From contig NZ_JABBDY010000003.1 in the NCBI RefSeq assembly GCF_012847295.1, positions 434,001-498,000 on the forward strand: 64,000 nucleotides of DNA, in the 5' to 3' direction. This DNA is from Microbacterium sp. MF43. Lineage in GTDB: Bacteria > Actinomycetota > Actinomycetes > Actinomycetales > Microbacteriaceae. Both the position numbers and the translations under genes were made by a program. How positions within the stretch are numbered: position 1 is the first letter of the stretch; every line of letters begins with the position of its first letter. Below the pieces are notes generated by a model. It saw only the letters and a list, made by a program, of their open reading frames with translations. It searched no databases and had not been told where the DNA came from. Below are positions 38,856 to 48,230 of this stretch, piece by piece.

Positions 38856-40832
38856 GTGACGGCGCGGAGGGTCGCGCGCGTGCTCATCGACTCTCCGCTG
38901 CCCCAACTCGACCGGCTGTTCGATTACGAGATCCCTCGCGAGCTCGCTGACACGGCGATCCCGGGTGTGCGGGTCCGTGTGCCGCTGCGGACCGCCGGGC
39001 GGGTGGTCGACGCCTACCTGGTCGAGGTGGGGGAGCCGGATGCCTCGGATCGCCCGCTCTCCGAGCTCGATGCCGTCGTGTCCCCGGTGCCGGTGCTCAC
39101 GCCGGGCCTCTACCGGCTCGCGCGACGCTGCGCGGACCGGGCGGCGGGATCGGCGAGCGATATCCTGCGGCTGGCGATCCCCAAGCGCATGGTCCGGGCG
39201 GAGAAGGCGTGGCTCGGCTCCGAGACGCCGGCGGCGCCCTCGATCGACCCGGCCCAGCTCGCGTGGGCGGACGACGCCCTCGGCGCGTTCCCCGATCTCG
39301 GCGCCGCGCTCGCCCGAGGAGAGCGGCTCGCGCTCGACGCACCTCCCGCGCCCGTCACGCTTCCCACGGGCGCGACCGTCGGCTCCTGGGCGATGGTGCT
39401 CGCTGCCGCGGCCGTTCTGACCCTCGCGGCCGGGCGCAGTGCGGTTCTCGTCGTGCCCGATCACCGCGACCGCGCACAGGTGGAGGCCGCCCTCGAGGGG
39501 CGGATCCCTGCCTCCGCACTCGTGCGCGACGACGCGCGTCAGAGCTCGCCTGCCCGCTATGCCGCCTTCCTCCGCACGCTCACCGCGCAGCCGTGCGTCG
39601 TCATCGGAAACCGGTCGGCGGTCTACGCCCCGGTGCACGACCTCGGACTCGTCGCACTGTGGGACGACGGCGATCCGCTGCTCGGCGAGCCGCTCAGTCC
39701 CGGCGTCCACTCGCGCGACGCCGCTCTGCTTCGCCACGAACTCGACGGCGGCGCACTCCTGTTCGCCGGTCATACGCGCACCACCGACGTCGAGCGCCTC
39801 GTGGCGATCGGATGGGTGCGCGACGTCCCGGCCGCCCGTCGCACCAGCCCGCGAGTCGTCCTCAGTGCGACGCGCGAGGGGGAGTCCCGTGGATCGCGTG
39901 TGCCGTCGGCGGCCTTCGCCGCCGCGCGCGAGGCGCTGGCTCACGGTCCGGTGCTCGTGCAGGTTGCCCGTCCGGGCTATGCGCCCGTGCTGGTGTGCGC
40001 CGAATGCCGTCACCCTGCGCGATGCCCTCACTGCGGTGGCCCGCTTCACGCCGCGCGTCAGGGCGCGGTCCCGACCTGCTCGTGGTGCGGGCGCGCGGCC
40101 AGCGGCTGGACCTGTCCCGAGTGCTCCTCCACGCGCGTGCGGATGGCGTCATCGGGCACGCAGCGCACGGCGGACGAACTCGGACGCGCGTTCCCGGGAG
40201 TGCGCGTCATCGTCGCCGACGGCGAGCACCCCGTCACGCACGTCGACGCCCGCCCTGCCCTCGTCGTGGCGACCCGCGGAGCCGAGCCGGTGGCCGCGGG
40301 CGGATACCGGGCGGTCATCCTCCTGGACGGGGACCGGATGCTCTTGGCCGACGACCTGCGCATCGGAGAGTCCTGTCTCCGGTGGTGGTCGAATGCGGCG
40401 GCCCTGGCCGCGCCCGGCGCGCCCGTGCACCTGGTCGGCGTCGCCGGTCCGGTCGCTCGCGCCCTTGCGACGTGGACGCAGGCCGCCTATGCCCGTGCGG
40501 AGCTCGCCGACCGCGCGCCGCTGCGGATGCCTCCGACCGTGCGCGTCGCGGCGGTGGACGGCACGCACGCCGCGGTCGAAGAAGCCCTCACGGCGCTGCG
40601 CAGCGCGGTCCCGGAGCTCGATCGCGACGCGGTGCTCGGCCCGCTGCCCCGCGAAGAGGGCGTCCGTGCGCTCGTGCGCTTCGAGTATGGTCTCGGTGCC
40701 CGCGTTGCCGAGAGCCTTCGCGGATCCGTCGTCGCTCAGGCGATCAAGGCTCGGCGCCCCGCGAAGGGGCGACCGCCCGCGCCGCGCAATACACTGAAAG
40801 TTCGGGTCGACGTGCCCGACATCGATCTGTGA
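38856..40832 (+). CDS. priA: PriA-like replication restart protein lacking helicase motifs
   Basis: 658 residues. The N-terminal 3'-DNA-binding domain is clear (VLIDSPLPQLDRLFDYEIP, VRVPLRTAGRVVDAYLVEV). The zinc-binding region keeps its paired Cys motifs (CAECRHPARCPHCGG, CSWCGRAASGWTCPEC, about 375-430). The ATPase motifs are degenerate: where Walker A should be the sequence is LPTGATVGSWAM, with no GxGKT, and the DEEH box reads LWDDGDP. Actinobacterial PriA is known to lack these motifs, so it probably acts as a loading platform. GTG start with CGGAGG site. Confidence 0.92.
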   Translation: MTARRVARVLIDSPLPQLDRLFDYEIPRELADTAIPGVRVRVPLRTAGRVVDAYLVEVGEPDASDRPLSELDAVVSPVPVLTPGLYRLARRCADRAAGSASDILRLAIPKRMVRAEKAWLGSETPAAPSIDPAQLAWADDALGAFPDLGAALARGERLALDAPPAPVTLPTGATVGSWAMVLAAAAVLTLAAGRSAVLVVPDHRDRAQVEAALEGRIPASALVRDDARQSSPARYAAFLRTLTAQPCVVIGNRSAVYAPVHDLGLVALWDDGDPLLGEPLSPGVHSRDAALLRHELDGGALLFAGHTRTTDVERLVAIGWVRDVPAARRTSPRVVLSATREGESRGSRVPSAAFAAAREALAHGPVLVQVARPGYAPVLVCAECRHPARCPHCGGPLHAARQGAVPTCSWCGRAASGWTCPECSSTRVRMASSGTQRTADELGRAFPGVRVIVADGEHPVTHVDARPALVVATRGAEPVAAGGYRAVILLDGDRMLLADDLRIGESCLRWWSNAAALAAPGAPVHLVGVAGPVARALATWTQAAYARAELADRAPLRMPPTVRVAAVDGTHAAVEEALTALRSAVPELDRDAVLGPLPREEGVRALVRFEYGLGARVAESLRGSVVAQAIKARRPAKGRPPAPRNTLKVRVDVPDIDL

Positions 40833-40840
40833 GGAGTCCC

Positions 40841-41764
40841 ATGCGCCTCGTCTTCGCCGGGACACCGGAGCCGGCGGTCCCGTCGCTGCGCCGGCTCGCG
40901 GCATCCGATCACGACATCGCCGCCGTCGTCACACGCCGTGACGCGCCGCTCGGTCGCAAGCGCGTCCTGACACCGTCGCCCGTCGCGGCCGCCGCAGAGG
41001 AGCTCGGGCTCGGAGTGCTGCGCGCCGATCGCCTCGATCCCGAGGCATCCGAGCGCCTCGCCGCGCTGCGACCCGATCTCGGCGTGATCGTCGCCTACGG
41101 CGGGCTCGTGCGCGAGCCGCTGCTGTCCACCCCGACGCACGGCTGGATCAACCTCCACTTCTCGCTGCTGCCTCGCTGGCGCGGCGCATCGCCGGTACAG
41201 CACGCGCTCATCGCGGGGGACGACCGAACCGGGACCAGCGTGTTCCGGCTCGTGCCCGAGCTCGACGCAGGGGACGTGCTCGCCGAGCGCGCGCATGACA
41301 TCGCCGACGGAGCCACCGCCGGCGAGCTCCTCGCCGCTCTCGCCGAGGAAGGAGCCGTCCTGCTCGCGGAGGTGGTCGACGCGATCGCAGCCGGCACGGC
41401 GACGGCGCGTCCGCAGTCCGGAGAACCCACCTACGCGGGAAAGCTCGGCGACACCGACGGCCTGATCCGGTGGACCGAGCCGCAGCACGCCGTGCTCGGG
41501 CGCATCCGCGGCGTGACGCCCGAGCCCGGAGCTCACACGACGATCGACGGCGCGAGGCTCAAGGTGCTCTCGGTGAAGCGGCCGGGCGACGACGCTCCGA
41601 CTCTCGCGCCCGGTGCGATCGCCCTTCACGGACGGGAGGTGCTCGTCGGCACGGGCTCCGACCCGATCGTGCTCGACGCGGTCCAGCCGGCGGGCAAGGG
41701 TGCCATGCGCGCGGCCGACTGGTGGCGTGGTCTGCGACAGACGTCTCCGGTGGCCGGCACATGA
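40841..41764 (+). CDS. fmt: Methionyl-tRNA formyltransferase
   Basis: 307 residues. It formylates initiator Met-tRNA using 10-formyl-THF. The N-terminal fold begins RLVFAGTPEPAVPSLRRLA. The catalytic block is INLHFSLLPRWRGASPVQHA (Asn, His and the following Asp), and a C-terminal OB-like domain follows. GAGGAG lies before the ATG, and the stop overlaps rsmB. No def gene is present here. Confidence 0.96.
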   Translation: MRLVFAGTPEPAVPSLRRLAASDHDIAAVVTRRDAPLGRKRVLTPSPVAAAAEELGLGVLRADRLDPEASERLAALRPDLGVIVAYGGLVREPLLSTPTHGWINLHFSLLPRWRGASPVQHALIAGDDRTGTSVFRLVPELDAGDVLAERAHDIADGATAGELLAALAEEGAVLLAEVVDAIAAGTATARPQSGEPTYAGKLGDTDGLIRWTEPQHAVLGRIRGVTPEPGAHTTIDGARLKVLSVKRPGDDAPTLAPGAIALHGREVLVGTGSDPIVLDAVQPAGKGAMRAADWWRGLRQTSPVAGT

Positions 41765-43131
41765 CCTCCGCCTCCGCGTCCCGCCGCGTCGCCTACGACA
41801 CCCTTCGCGCGGTGCATGAATCCGACGCCTTCGCCAATCTGCTGCTGCCGACGTCGATCGCCAGGGCGGGTCTGTCCACGTCCGACGCCGCCCTGACGAC
41901 CGAGCTCACCTACGGCACGCTCCGCCGGCAGGGGACGTACGACGCGGTGATCGCGATCGCGGCGGACCGCGCCGTGTCCGACATCGACCCCGCCGTCCTC
42001 GACGCGCTCCGGCTCGGCGTCCATCAGCTGCTGTCGACGCGCGTGGCCTCGCACGCCGCGGTGAACGAGTCGGTCGAGCTCGCCCGTGCCGCCGGCGGCC
42101 GCGGCGCCGCCGGGTTCGCGAACGCCGTGCTGCGCCGCGTGTCGCGCGACACTCCGGGCGATTGGATGACGCGCATCGCCGAGGGAGCGCGCTCCGACGA
42201 CGAGCAGCTCGGGCTGCTGTACTCCCACCCGGTCTGGGTGGTCCGGGCGTTCCGTCGCGCGCTGGCGGCCGAAGGGCGCGCCGACGAACTCGAAGCCCTG
42301 CTCACGGCCGACAACGCGTCGCCGCGGGTCACGATGACCGCGCTCCCGGGGTTGGCAGAGGTGCCGGACGACGCGCGTCGCACGCCGTTCTCGCCGGTGG
42401 GTTTCCGTCTCGGCGGCGGCGACCCCGAGGTGGCGATCCGGGAATCGGGGGGCCGCATCCGCGTGCAGGACGAAGGATCGCAGCTCGCCGCGCTCGCGCT
42501 CACCCGGGCTCTCCCGGTGCGCGAAGGTGAGCGCTGGCTCGACCTGTGCGCCGGCCCGGGCGGCAAGACCGCCCTCCTTGCCGCGGAGGCGCTCGCCCAC
42601 GGTGCGCGCCTCGAGGCGAACGAGATCTCGCACGCGCGCGCGGGACTCGTCCGCAAGGCGCTCGAGGGCGTGCCGCTCGAAGTCCCCGTGTCGGAGGAGG
42701 ACGGCCGCGCCCGCACCGAAGCCTCGCCCGGCACCTACGACCGCATCCTCGTCGACGCACCCTGCACCGGCCTGGGGGCGCTCCGTCGCCGCCCGGAGGC
42801 CCGGTGGCGCAAGGCGCCGACCGACGTCCCCGAACTGACGGGACTTCAGCGCGAACTGCTCACCGGCGCCGTGTCGGCGCTCAAGCCCGGCGGCGTGGTC
42901 GCGTACGTCACCTGCTCGCCGCACCTCGCGGAGACGTCCGGGGTCGTCGCCGAGGTGCGGCGGGAGTGGGGGGCCGCGCTCGAGGAGATGTCCGCTCGCG
43001 ACGTCGTCACCGCGCTGTCCGACGGCGACCCCGAGCTGCAGGCGCAGGCCGACGGCTCGGGTCGCGCTCAGCTGTGGCCGCACCGGCACAACACCGACGC
43101 GATGTCGATCTCGCTGCTGCGAAGGGTCTGA
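41761..43131 (+). CDS. rsmB: 16S rRNA m5C967 methyltransferase RsmB (NusB-like)
   Basis: 456 residues. The N-terminal NusB-like RNA-binding domain (ASRRVAYDTLRAVHESDAF, about 1-140) is fused to a Rossmann methyltransferase. The SAM site is LDLCAGPGGKTALLAAEA. The two cysteines used in catalysis lie in VDAPCTGLGALRRRPEARW and VTCSPH. It ends 8 bp before the convergent glutaminase gene. Confidence 0.95.
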   Translation: MTSASASRRVAYDTLRAVHESDAFANLLLPTSIARAGLSTSDAALTTELTYGTLRRQGTYDAVIAIAADRAVSDIDPAVLDALRLGVHQLLSTRVASHAAVNESVELARAAGGRGAAGFANAVLRRVSRDTPGDWMTRIAEGARSDDEQLGLLYSHPVWVVRAFRRALAAEGRADELEALLTADNASPRVTMTALPGLAEVPDDARRTPFSPVGFRLGGGDPEVAIRESGGRIRVQDEGSQLAALALTRALPVREGERWLDLCAGPGGKTALLAAEALAHGARLEANEISHARAGLVRKALEGVPLEVPVSEEDGRARTEASPGTYDRILVDAPCTGLGALRRRPEARWRKAPTDVPELTGLQRELLTGAVSALKPGGVVAYVTCSPHLAETSGVVAEVRREWGAALEEMSARDVVTALSDGDPELQAQADGSGRAQLWPHRHNTDAMSISLLRRV

Positions 43132-43139
43132 ACCGGGAC

Positions 43140-44312
43140 TCACTCCGTGAGCCACACCCACGCCGGGGTGTCGTCGAATTCCCCGCGCAGCGCGACGAGC
43201 GCGCCGGGGTGGGTACGCCCGAGGGCGCGCGCGTCGATCGTCAGCGGCTCGTCCGGCGGCATCCCCGCCGCGAGGTCGCGCAGCACGGCGACGATCCGCT
43301 CGGCCCCCGCGTAGCCGAGCTCGCCCCCGAGGCGGACGACGCGGGCCCCGCCTTCGCCGTGGACCGTGAGGCCGGGGGACGCCACGCTCTCGTGCGGTTC
43401 GAGCAGGTGCATCCCGAACCGCTCCGACGCCGCTTCGACCATCGCGACCGCGCGGACGCTGTTGCCGTGCGCATCGAGCCGGGGACTGAAGGCCGCCACG
43501 CCGAACTGCGACGGAGCGACCGCCAGGAGACCGCCGCTGACACCGCTCTTGGCCGGCAGACCGACGCGCAGGAGCCACTCGCCGGAGAAGTCGTACATGC
43601 CGCAGCTCGACATGATCGAGAGCACGTCGCGCGCAACCCGCTCGCCGACGACCCGCTCGCCGGTGACGGGGTTCACACCGCCGAAGGCGAGGGTCGCCGC
43701 CATGACCGCGAGATCGCGCACCGTGACGAGGAGCGAGCACTGCCGGAAGTACGTCTCCACGGCGACGTCGACGGGGCCGTCGATGACCCCGTGCGACTTC
43801 AGCAGGTGAGCGAGGGCGCGGTTGCGCTCGCCCGTCAGCGATTCCGAGGCGTACACCGACTCGTCGACCCACAGCGACCGGCCGGCGAAGGCCGACAGCA
43901 GCTCGGCGATCCGCGCCGTTCGCTCGTCGACGTCAGCGCCCCCGACGAGAGCCGATGTCGCGATGGCTCCGGCGTTGATCATCGGGTTCGCGGGGCGTCC
44001 CGTCACCGGCTCGAGGCTGATGGCGTTGAAGGGCTCCCCGCTGGGCTCGGCGCCCACGCGCCGCATGACCGTCTCGAGGCCGTGCTCCTCGAGGGCCAGC
44101 GCGAGCACGAAGGGCTTCGAGATCGACTGGATCGTGAACTCCACATGGTCGTCGCCGACCGCACGCACGCGCCCGCGCGGTCCGACGACGGCGAACGCGA
44201 GCGTGTCGGGGTCGGCGGCGGCGAGCTCGGGGATGTACGACGCGGAAGCGCCGTCGTCGTCGGGCCGGATCTCCTCGAGGATGTCGGCCAGCAGCGCCGT
44301 GATGGGGTCCAC
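43140..44312 (-). CDS. glsA: Glutaminase with C-terminal STAS domain
   Basis: 390 residues. The serine-dependent glutaminase domain (about 1-300) has the Ser-x-x-Lys pair in QSISKPF (S63, K66), NPMINAGAIATSAL, the catalytic Tyr region and GLPAKSGVSGGLLAV. It hydrolyses glutamine to glutamate and ammonia. The last 85 residues form a STAS domain (VRLGGELGYAGAERIVAVL, then LTIDARALGRTHPGALVAL), which may sense a ligand or bind a partner. Start is GTG, 6 nt behind a minus-strand TATGGT, so it is probably leaderless. Divergent from rpe. Confidence 0.93.
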   Translation of the reverse strand: MDPITALLADILEEIRPDDDGASASYIPELAAADPDTLAFAVVGPRGRVRAVGDDHVEFTIQSISKPFVLALALEEHGLETVMRRVGAEPSGEPFNAISLEPVTGRPANPMINAGAIATSALVGGADVDERTARIAELLSAFAGRSLWVDESVYASESLTGERNRALAHLLKSHGVIDGPVDVAVETYFRQCSLLVTVRDLAVMAATLAFGGVNPVTGERVVGERVARDVLSIMSSCGMYDFSGEWLLRVGLPAKSGVSGGLLAVAPSQFGVAAFSPRLDAHGNSVRAVAMVEAASERFGMHLLEPHESVASPGLTVHGEGGARVVRLGGELGYAGAERIVAVLRDLAAGMPPDEPLTIDARALGRTHPGALVALRGEFDDTPAWVWLTE

Positions 44313-44318
44313 GGCTCG

Positions 44319-44326
44319 ACCATAAT
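44319..44326. promoter_or_regulatory. Overlapping divergent -10 boxes for glsA and rpe
   Basis: On the minus strand TATGGT (44324-44319) ends exactly 6 nt before the glsA GTG. On the plus strand CATAAT (44321-44326) ends 7 nt before the rpe GTG at 44334. The boxes share four base pairs, so polymerase could open only one direction at a time. Confidence 0.5.
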
Positions 44327-44333
44327 GGGAGCC

Positions 44334-45026
44334 GTGCCCCTCCGCGACGAGAACGGCCGCGACGGCGGCGTCCGCATCAATCCGAGCATCCTGGCCGCCG
44401 ATTTCGTGAACATGCAGGCCGAGCTCGCGCGCATCGCCGCGGCCGACTTCGTGCACGTCGACGTGATGGACAACCACTTCGTGCCGAACCTCACGTTCGG
44501 ACCGCAGATGGTGGAGCGCATCCAGGCGACGAGCCCGGTTCCCCTCGACGTGCACCTCATGATCGCCGACCCGGACCGGTGGGCCCCCGGGTATGCCGAG
44601 CTGGGCGCGGCATCGGTGACGTTCCACCTCGAGGCGGCGATCGAGCCGGTCTCCCTCGCCCGGCGGCTGAGGTCGATCGGCGCCCGCGCGGGCGTCGCGG
44701 TCAAGCCGGCGACGCCCGTCGAGGGACTCTTCGATCTGCTCGACGACTTCGACCAGATCCTCGTGATGACCGTCGAGCCGGGCTTCGGCGGGCAGTCGTT
44801 CATGCCCGAGACCCTGCCCAAGCTGCGGCGCCTCGCCGACGAAGCCCGCCGACGCGGCTCGTCCGTGTGGCTCCAGGTCGACGGCGGCATCGGCGAGTCG
44901 ACGATCGCTCAGGCGGCCGAGGCCGGTGCCGACACGTTCGTCGCCGGGTCCGCCGTCTTCGGCGCGGGCGATCCCGCGGCGGCCATCGCCGGGCTGCGCG
45001 CGGCGGCCGCGCGGCATGCGCACTGA
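44334..45026 (+). CDS. rpe: Ribulose-phosphate 3-epimerase
   Basis: 230 residues. It interconverts ribulose 5-phosphate and xylulose 5-phosphate in the pentose phosphate pathway. Core motifs are INPSILAADFVNMQAELARI, VDVMDNHFVPNLTFGP, HLMIADPDRW, MTVEPGFGGQSFM and VDGGIGESTI. The GTG at 44334 is chosen because it fits leaderless spacing. The ATG at 44325, three codons upstream and inside the -10 box, is the alternative. Confidence 0.93.
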   Translation: MPLRDENGRDGGVRINPSILAADFVNMQAELARIAAADFVHVDVMDNHFVPNLTFGPQMVERIQATSPVPLDVHLMIADPDRWAPGYAELGAASVTFHLEAAIEPVSLARRLRSIGARAGVAVKPATPVEGLFDLLDDFDQILVMTVEPGFGGQSFMPETLPKLRRLADEARRRGSSVWLQVDGGIGESTIAQAAEAGADTFVAGSAVFGAGDPAAAIAGLRAAAARHAH

Positions 45027-45068
45027 CGCCCGCGCGTCACGCGGCGCCGAGGCATCCCACCCGGCCGC

Positions 45069-45074
45069 TACCCT
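45069..45074 (+). promoter_or_regulatory. -10 box for leaderless hisE
   Basis: TACCCT is followed by exactly 6 nt and the hisE GTG at 45081. It probably drives the hisE-G-F-I run. Confidence 0.45.
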
Positions 45075-45080
45075 GGAAGC

Positions 45081-45344
45081 GTGAAGACGTTCGACTCCCT
45101 GTTCGCCGAGCTCGCCGCGAAGGCGGCGGAGCGTCCCGAAGGATCGGGGACCGTCGCGCAGCTCGACGCGGGCGTCCACGCGATCGGCAAGAAGATCGTC
45201 GAAGAGGCCGCCGAGGTGTGGATGGCGGCCGAGTACGAGTCGACGGATGCCGCGGCCGAGGAGATCTCGCAGCTGCTCTACCACCTGCAGGTGCTCATGC
45301 TCGCGAAGGGGCTGAGCCTCGAAGACGTCTACCGACATCTCTGA
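45081..45344 (+). CDS. hisE: Phosphoribosyl-ATP pyrophosphatase
   Basis: 87 residues, the normal size for a stand-alone HisE. It performs the second step of histidine synthesis. The all-alpha MazG-like fold shows [20 protein letters not shown], then [19 protein letters not shown] with its conserved metal-binding Glu residues. HisI is encoded separately downstream, not fused. Confidence 0.95.
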   Translation: MKTFDSLFAELAAKAAERPEGSGTVAQLDAGVHAIGKKIVEEAAEVWMAAEYESTDAAAEEISQLLYHLQVLMLAKGLSLEDVYRHL

Positions 45345-45387
45345 GCGCGCATCCGACTCCGCCCTCGAACCCGAAAGCCCCGCTGAC

Positions 45388-46230
45388 ATGCTGCGAATCG
45401 CCGTGCCGAACAAGGGCTCGCTCGCCGAGACCGCTTCCGAGATGCTCTCGGAAGCGGGTTACACCGGCCGTCGCGATCCCAAGGACCTCCACGTCATCGA
45501 CCCTCAGAACGAGGTCGAATTCTTCTACCTCCGCCCGAAGGACATCGCGACCTACGTCGGATCCGGCGCACTCGACGTCGGGATCACCGGTCGCGACCTC
45601 CTGCTGGACGCCCGCATGCCGGGCGCCCGTGAGATCGAGTCGCTCGGCTTCGGCGACTCGACGTTCCGGTTCGCCGCGCCTCCGGGAACCTTCACGACTG
45701 TCGGCGACCTCCAGGGCATGCGCGTCGCCACGGCGTACCCCGGCCTCGTCGACGGCTTCCTCGACGATCACGGGGTGGCCGTCGACCTCGTGCCCCTCGA
45801 CGGCGCGGTCGAGTCCGCGGTGCGATTGGGAGTGGCGGATGCCGTGGCCGACGTCGTCTCGACGGGCACGACGCTCCGCCAGGCCGGGCTGGAGATCTTC
45901 GGTCCGATCATCCTCGAGTCCGAGGCGGTGCTCATCGCCGGACCGTCCGACATCGACGGCACCGACACGCTGCTGCGCCGCCTGCGCGGCGTGATGGTGG
46001 CCCGCCGCTACGTGATGGTGGATTACGACCTGCCGGCGACCCTCGTCGACGACGCCGTGGCCATCGCGCCGGGCATCGAGTCCCCGACCATCGCTCCGCT
46101 GCGCGACCCCGAGTGGGTGGCCGTGCGGGTCATGGTTCCGCGCAAGGGCGTGAACCAGGTGATGGACGCGCTCTATGCCATCGGCGCCCGTGCGATCCTC
46201 GTGACCGCCATCCACAACGCGAGGCTCTGA
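45388..46230 (+). CDS. hisG: ATP phosphoribosyltransferase (long form)
   Basis: 280 residues. This committed first step of histidine synthesis is usually feedback-inhibited by histidine. The two-lobed catalytic domain begins [19 protein letters not shown] and includes [10 protein letters not shown] and the PRPP loop region [15 protein letters not shown]. The C-terminal 75 residues ([20 protein letters not shown]) form the regulatory domain of long-form HisG, so no HisZ is needed. Confidence 0.96.
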   Translation: MLRIAVPNKGSLAETASEMLSEAGYTGRRDPKDLHVIDPQNEVEFFYLRPKDIATYVGSGALDVGITGRDLLLDARMPGAREIESLGFGDSTFRFAAPPGTFTTVGDLQGMRVATAYPGLVDGFLDDHGVAVDLVPLDGAVESAVRLGVADAVADVVSTGTTLRQAGLEIFGPIILESEAVLIAGPSDIDGTDTLLRRLRGVMVARRYVMVDYDLPATLVDDAVAIAPGIESPTIAPLRDPEWVAVRVMVPRKGVNQVMDALYAIGARAILVTAIHNARL

Positions 46231-47003
46231 TGAGCCTGGTCTGCCGCGTCATCCCGTGCCTCGACGTGGCCGCGGGCCGCGTGGTCAAGGGGGTCAACTT
46301 CCAGAACCTGCGCGACATGGGCGACCCCGTCGAGCTGGCGCGGGAGTACTTCCGCCAGGGCGCGGACGAGCTGACGTTCCTCGACGTCACCGCGACGGTC
46401 GACGAGCGGTCCACGACGTACGACGTCGTTCGTCGCACGGCCGAGGAGGTCTTCATCCCGCTGACGGTGGGCGGGGGAGTCCGCTCGGTCGACGATGTCG
46501 CGCGCCTGCTGTCGGTCGGCGCCGACAAGATCGGCGTGAACTCCGCGGCGATTGCCCGTCCCGACCTGCTCGACGAGATCGCCGACCGCTTCGGTGCGCA
46601 GGTGCTCGTGCTCTCGCTCGATGTCAAGCGCTCGGCCGGAACCGACTCCGGGTTCGTCGTGACCACCCACGGCGGCCGCACAGAGGCGACGCTCGATGCG
46701 CTGGCGTGGGCCCGGGAGGCGATCGAGCGCGGCGCGGGGGAGCTGCTGGTGAACTCGATCGACGCCGACGGCACGCGCGAGGGCTTCGATCTCGAGCTGG
46801 TGGCGCTCATGCGCGAGGTGTCCAGCGTGCCGGTGATCGCCTCCGGCGGCGCCGGCCGCGCCGAGGACTTCGGTCCGGCGATCGAGGCCGGCGCGGACGC
46901 CGTGCTCGCGGCATCCGTGTTCCACTCCGGTCAGCTGACGGTCGGAGACGTCAAAGCCGCGATGGCGTCCGACGGCATCGCCGTCCGGGAGGTGCGGTCG
47001 TGA
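46230..47003 (+). CDS. hisF: Imidazole glycerol phosphate synthase cyclase subunit
   Basis: 257 residues, a TIM barrel. [20 protein letters not shown] contains the first catalytic Asp, and [16 protein letters not shown] the second. Phosphate-binding segments are [10 protein letters not shown] and [11 protein letters not shown]. Its partner HisH is not in the window. It overlaps hisG (TGATG) and hisI (GTGA). Confidence 0.96.
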   Translation: MSLVCRVIPCLDVAAGRVVKGVNFQNLRDMGDPVELAREYFRQGADELTFLDVTATVDERSTTYDVVRRTAEEVFIPLTVGGGVRSVDDVARLLSVGADKIGVNSAAIARPDLLDEIADRFGAQVLVLSLDVKRSAGTDSGFVVTTHGGRTEATLDALAWAREAIERGAGELLVNSIDADGTREGFDLELVALMREVSSVPVIASGGAGRAEDFGPAIEAGADAVLAASVFHSGQLTVGDVKAAMASDGIAVREVRS

Positions 47004-47365
47004 CCGACGACGTGCAGGCCCGCATCGACCGCGTCTTCTTCAACGAGGACGGCCTTGTCGCGGCGATCGTCCAGCAGTGGGACACGCGCGAGGTGCTGAT
47101 GCTCGGGTGGATGGATGCCGAGGCCCTGCGTCGCACGCTGACGGAGGGTCGCGTCACCTTCTGGTCCCGCTCGCGGCGCGAGTACTGGCGCAAGGGCGAC
47201 ACCTCGGGCAACATCCAGCTCGTCCGGGGTGCGCGCCTCGACTGCGACGGCGACGCGGTCCTGCTGGAGGTCGACCAGGTCGGCCCGGCGTGCCACACCG
47301 GAACGCGCACGTGCTTCGACGCCGACGATCTGGCGCCCGCCCGGGGTCCGGAGCGCGAGGCGTGA
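47000..47365 (+). CDS. hisI: Phosphoribosyl-AMP cyclohydrolase
   Basis: 121 residues. It opens the adenine ring of PR-AMP using zinc. Typical segments are [35 protein letters not shown] and [20 protein letters not shown], with the zinc Cys residues. The stop overlaps the GTG of the next gene. Confidence 0.95.
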   Translation: MTDDVQARIDRVFFNEDGLVAAIVQQWDTREVLMLGWMDAEALRRTLTEGRVTFWSRSRREYWRKGDTSGNIQLVRGARLDCDGDAVLLEVDQVGPACHTGTRTCFDADDLAPARGPEREA

Positions 47366-47967
47366 TCCGGCGCGCTCGGCTGCTCGCCGTCGTCGCCCTC
47401 GTCGTGTGCGGCGCCCTGATCGTCATCTCCTCCACGCAGACATGGCTCACAGCCGTCCTCGACGACGGCGCAGCGCACGCTCTCGAGGTGCCGGGGTCCG
47501 CGGCGGTTCCGGTGCTGGCGCCGCTCGGGCTCGCGGTGCTCGCCCTGGGCGGAGCGCTGTCGATCGTCGGGCTCGTGCTGAGGTACGCGTTCGGCGCGCT
47601 CACGGTCCTCGTCGCCGGCGTGATCGGCTGGCTCAGCCTCCTGGTCGCCGTCACGACGCCGACGTCGGCGATCGCCGCCACCGTCACCGAGGCGACCGGG
47701 ATCACGGGCGAGGCCGCCGTCGCCGAACTCGTCTCGTCCGTCACGACCACAACATGGCCGATGGTGACCGTGGTCACCGCCGCGGTGCTGGTTGCCGCGG
47801 GGCTCTTCACGATCGCCACAGCCCGGCAGTGGAAGGGCTCCGGTCGCCGCTACCGCACCGAGGAGACCGCGCCCGCCGCGGTCTCCGGCTCGCGGCCGCA
47901 CGACGCGATCGACTCGTGGGACGACCTCTCGCGTGGCGAGGATCCCACCGACCGACCGCTAGACTGA
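47362..47967 (+). CDS. Trp operon-associated membrane protein (Trp_oprn_chp family)
   Basis: 201 residues with about four predicted helices (around 7-24, 47-68, 72-93 and 130-150). A short extracytoplasmic loop bears the family's QTWLTA near the first helix, and the C-terminal tail is acidic. The family (TIGR02234) is defined by its place next to trp genes in actinobacteria and has no known activity. It follows hisI directly with a 4 bp overlap. In many relatives trpE stands between them. Confidence 0.88.
   Translation: MIRRARLLAVVALVVCGALIVISSTQTWLTAVLDDGAAHALEVPGSAAVPVLAPLGLAVLALGGALSIVGLVLRYAFGALTVLVAGVIGWLSLLVAVTTPTSAIAATVTEATGITGEAAVAELVSSVTTTTWPMVTVVTAAVLVAAGLFTIATARQWKGSGRRYRTEETAPAAVSGSRPHDAIDSWDDLSRGEDPTDRPLD
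47960..47965 (+). promoter_or_regulatory. -10 box for the HGxxPAAW-trpCBA run
   Basis: TAGACT ends on the first base of the upstream TGA stop (47965-47967). Initiation near 47972 leaves a leader of about 27 nt with GGAGGAG. Confidence 0.45.
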
Positions 47968-47998
47968 CCACATCCCCGCGTCTACTTGGAGGAGACCC

Positions 47999-48229
47999 AT
48001 GAGCAACCACATCGGCGACCCCGGCCACGGACACTCGCCCGCCGCCTGGACCGCCGTCGTGATCATGCTCGTCGCGGTCACGCTCGGCGTCGTCTTCTAC
48101 TGGTTCGACATGCCGGTCCTGGTATGGGCGTCTGCCGGTCTCCTGGTCGTCGGCCTCATCGTCGGCTGGATCATGGCGAAGGCCGGCTACGGCGTGAACG
48201 GGTCGAAGTACTCGCAGAAAGAGCATTGA
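47999..48229 (+). CDS. HGxxPAAW family small membrane protein
   Basis: 76 residues. The N-terminus has HGHSPAAW, the motif that names this actinobacterial family. Two membrane helices follow (about 18-38 and 42-60). It has a strong GGAGGAG site and sits just before trpC, its usual neighbour. No biochemical role is known. Confidence 0.9.
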   Translation: MSNHIGDPGHGHSPAAWTAVVIMLVAVTLGVVFYWFDMPVLVWASAGLLVVGLIVGWIMAKAGYGVNGSKYSQKEH

Positions 48230-48230
48230 C

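Noticed and set aside
45024-45039. Hairpin TGACGC-CCGC-GCGTCA at the end of rpe as a terminator
   Set aside because: The stem is only 6 bp and no T-run follows; such short palindromes are expected at this GC content.
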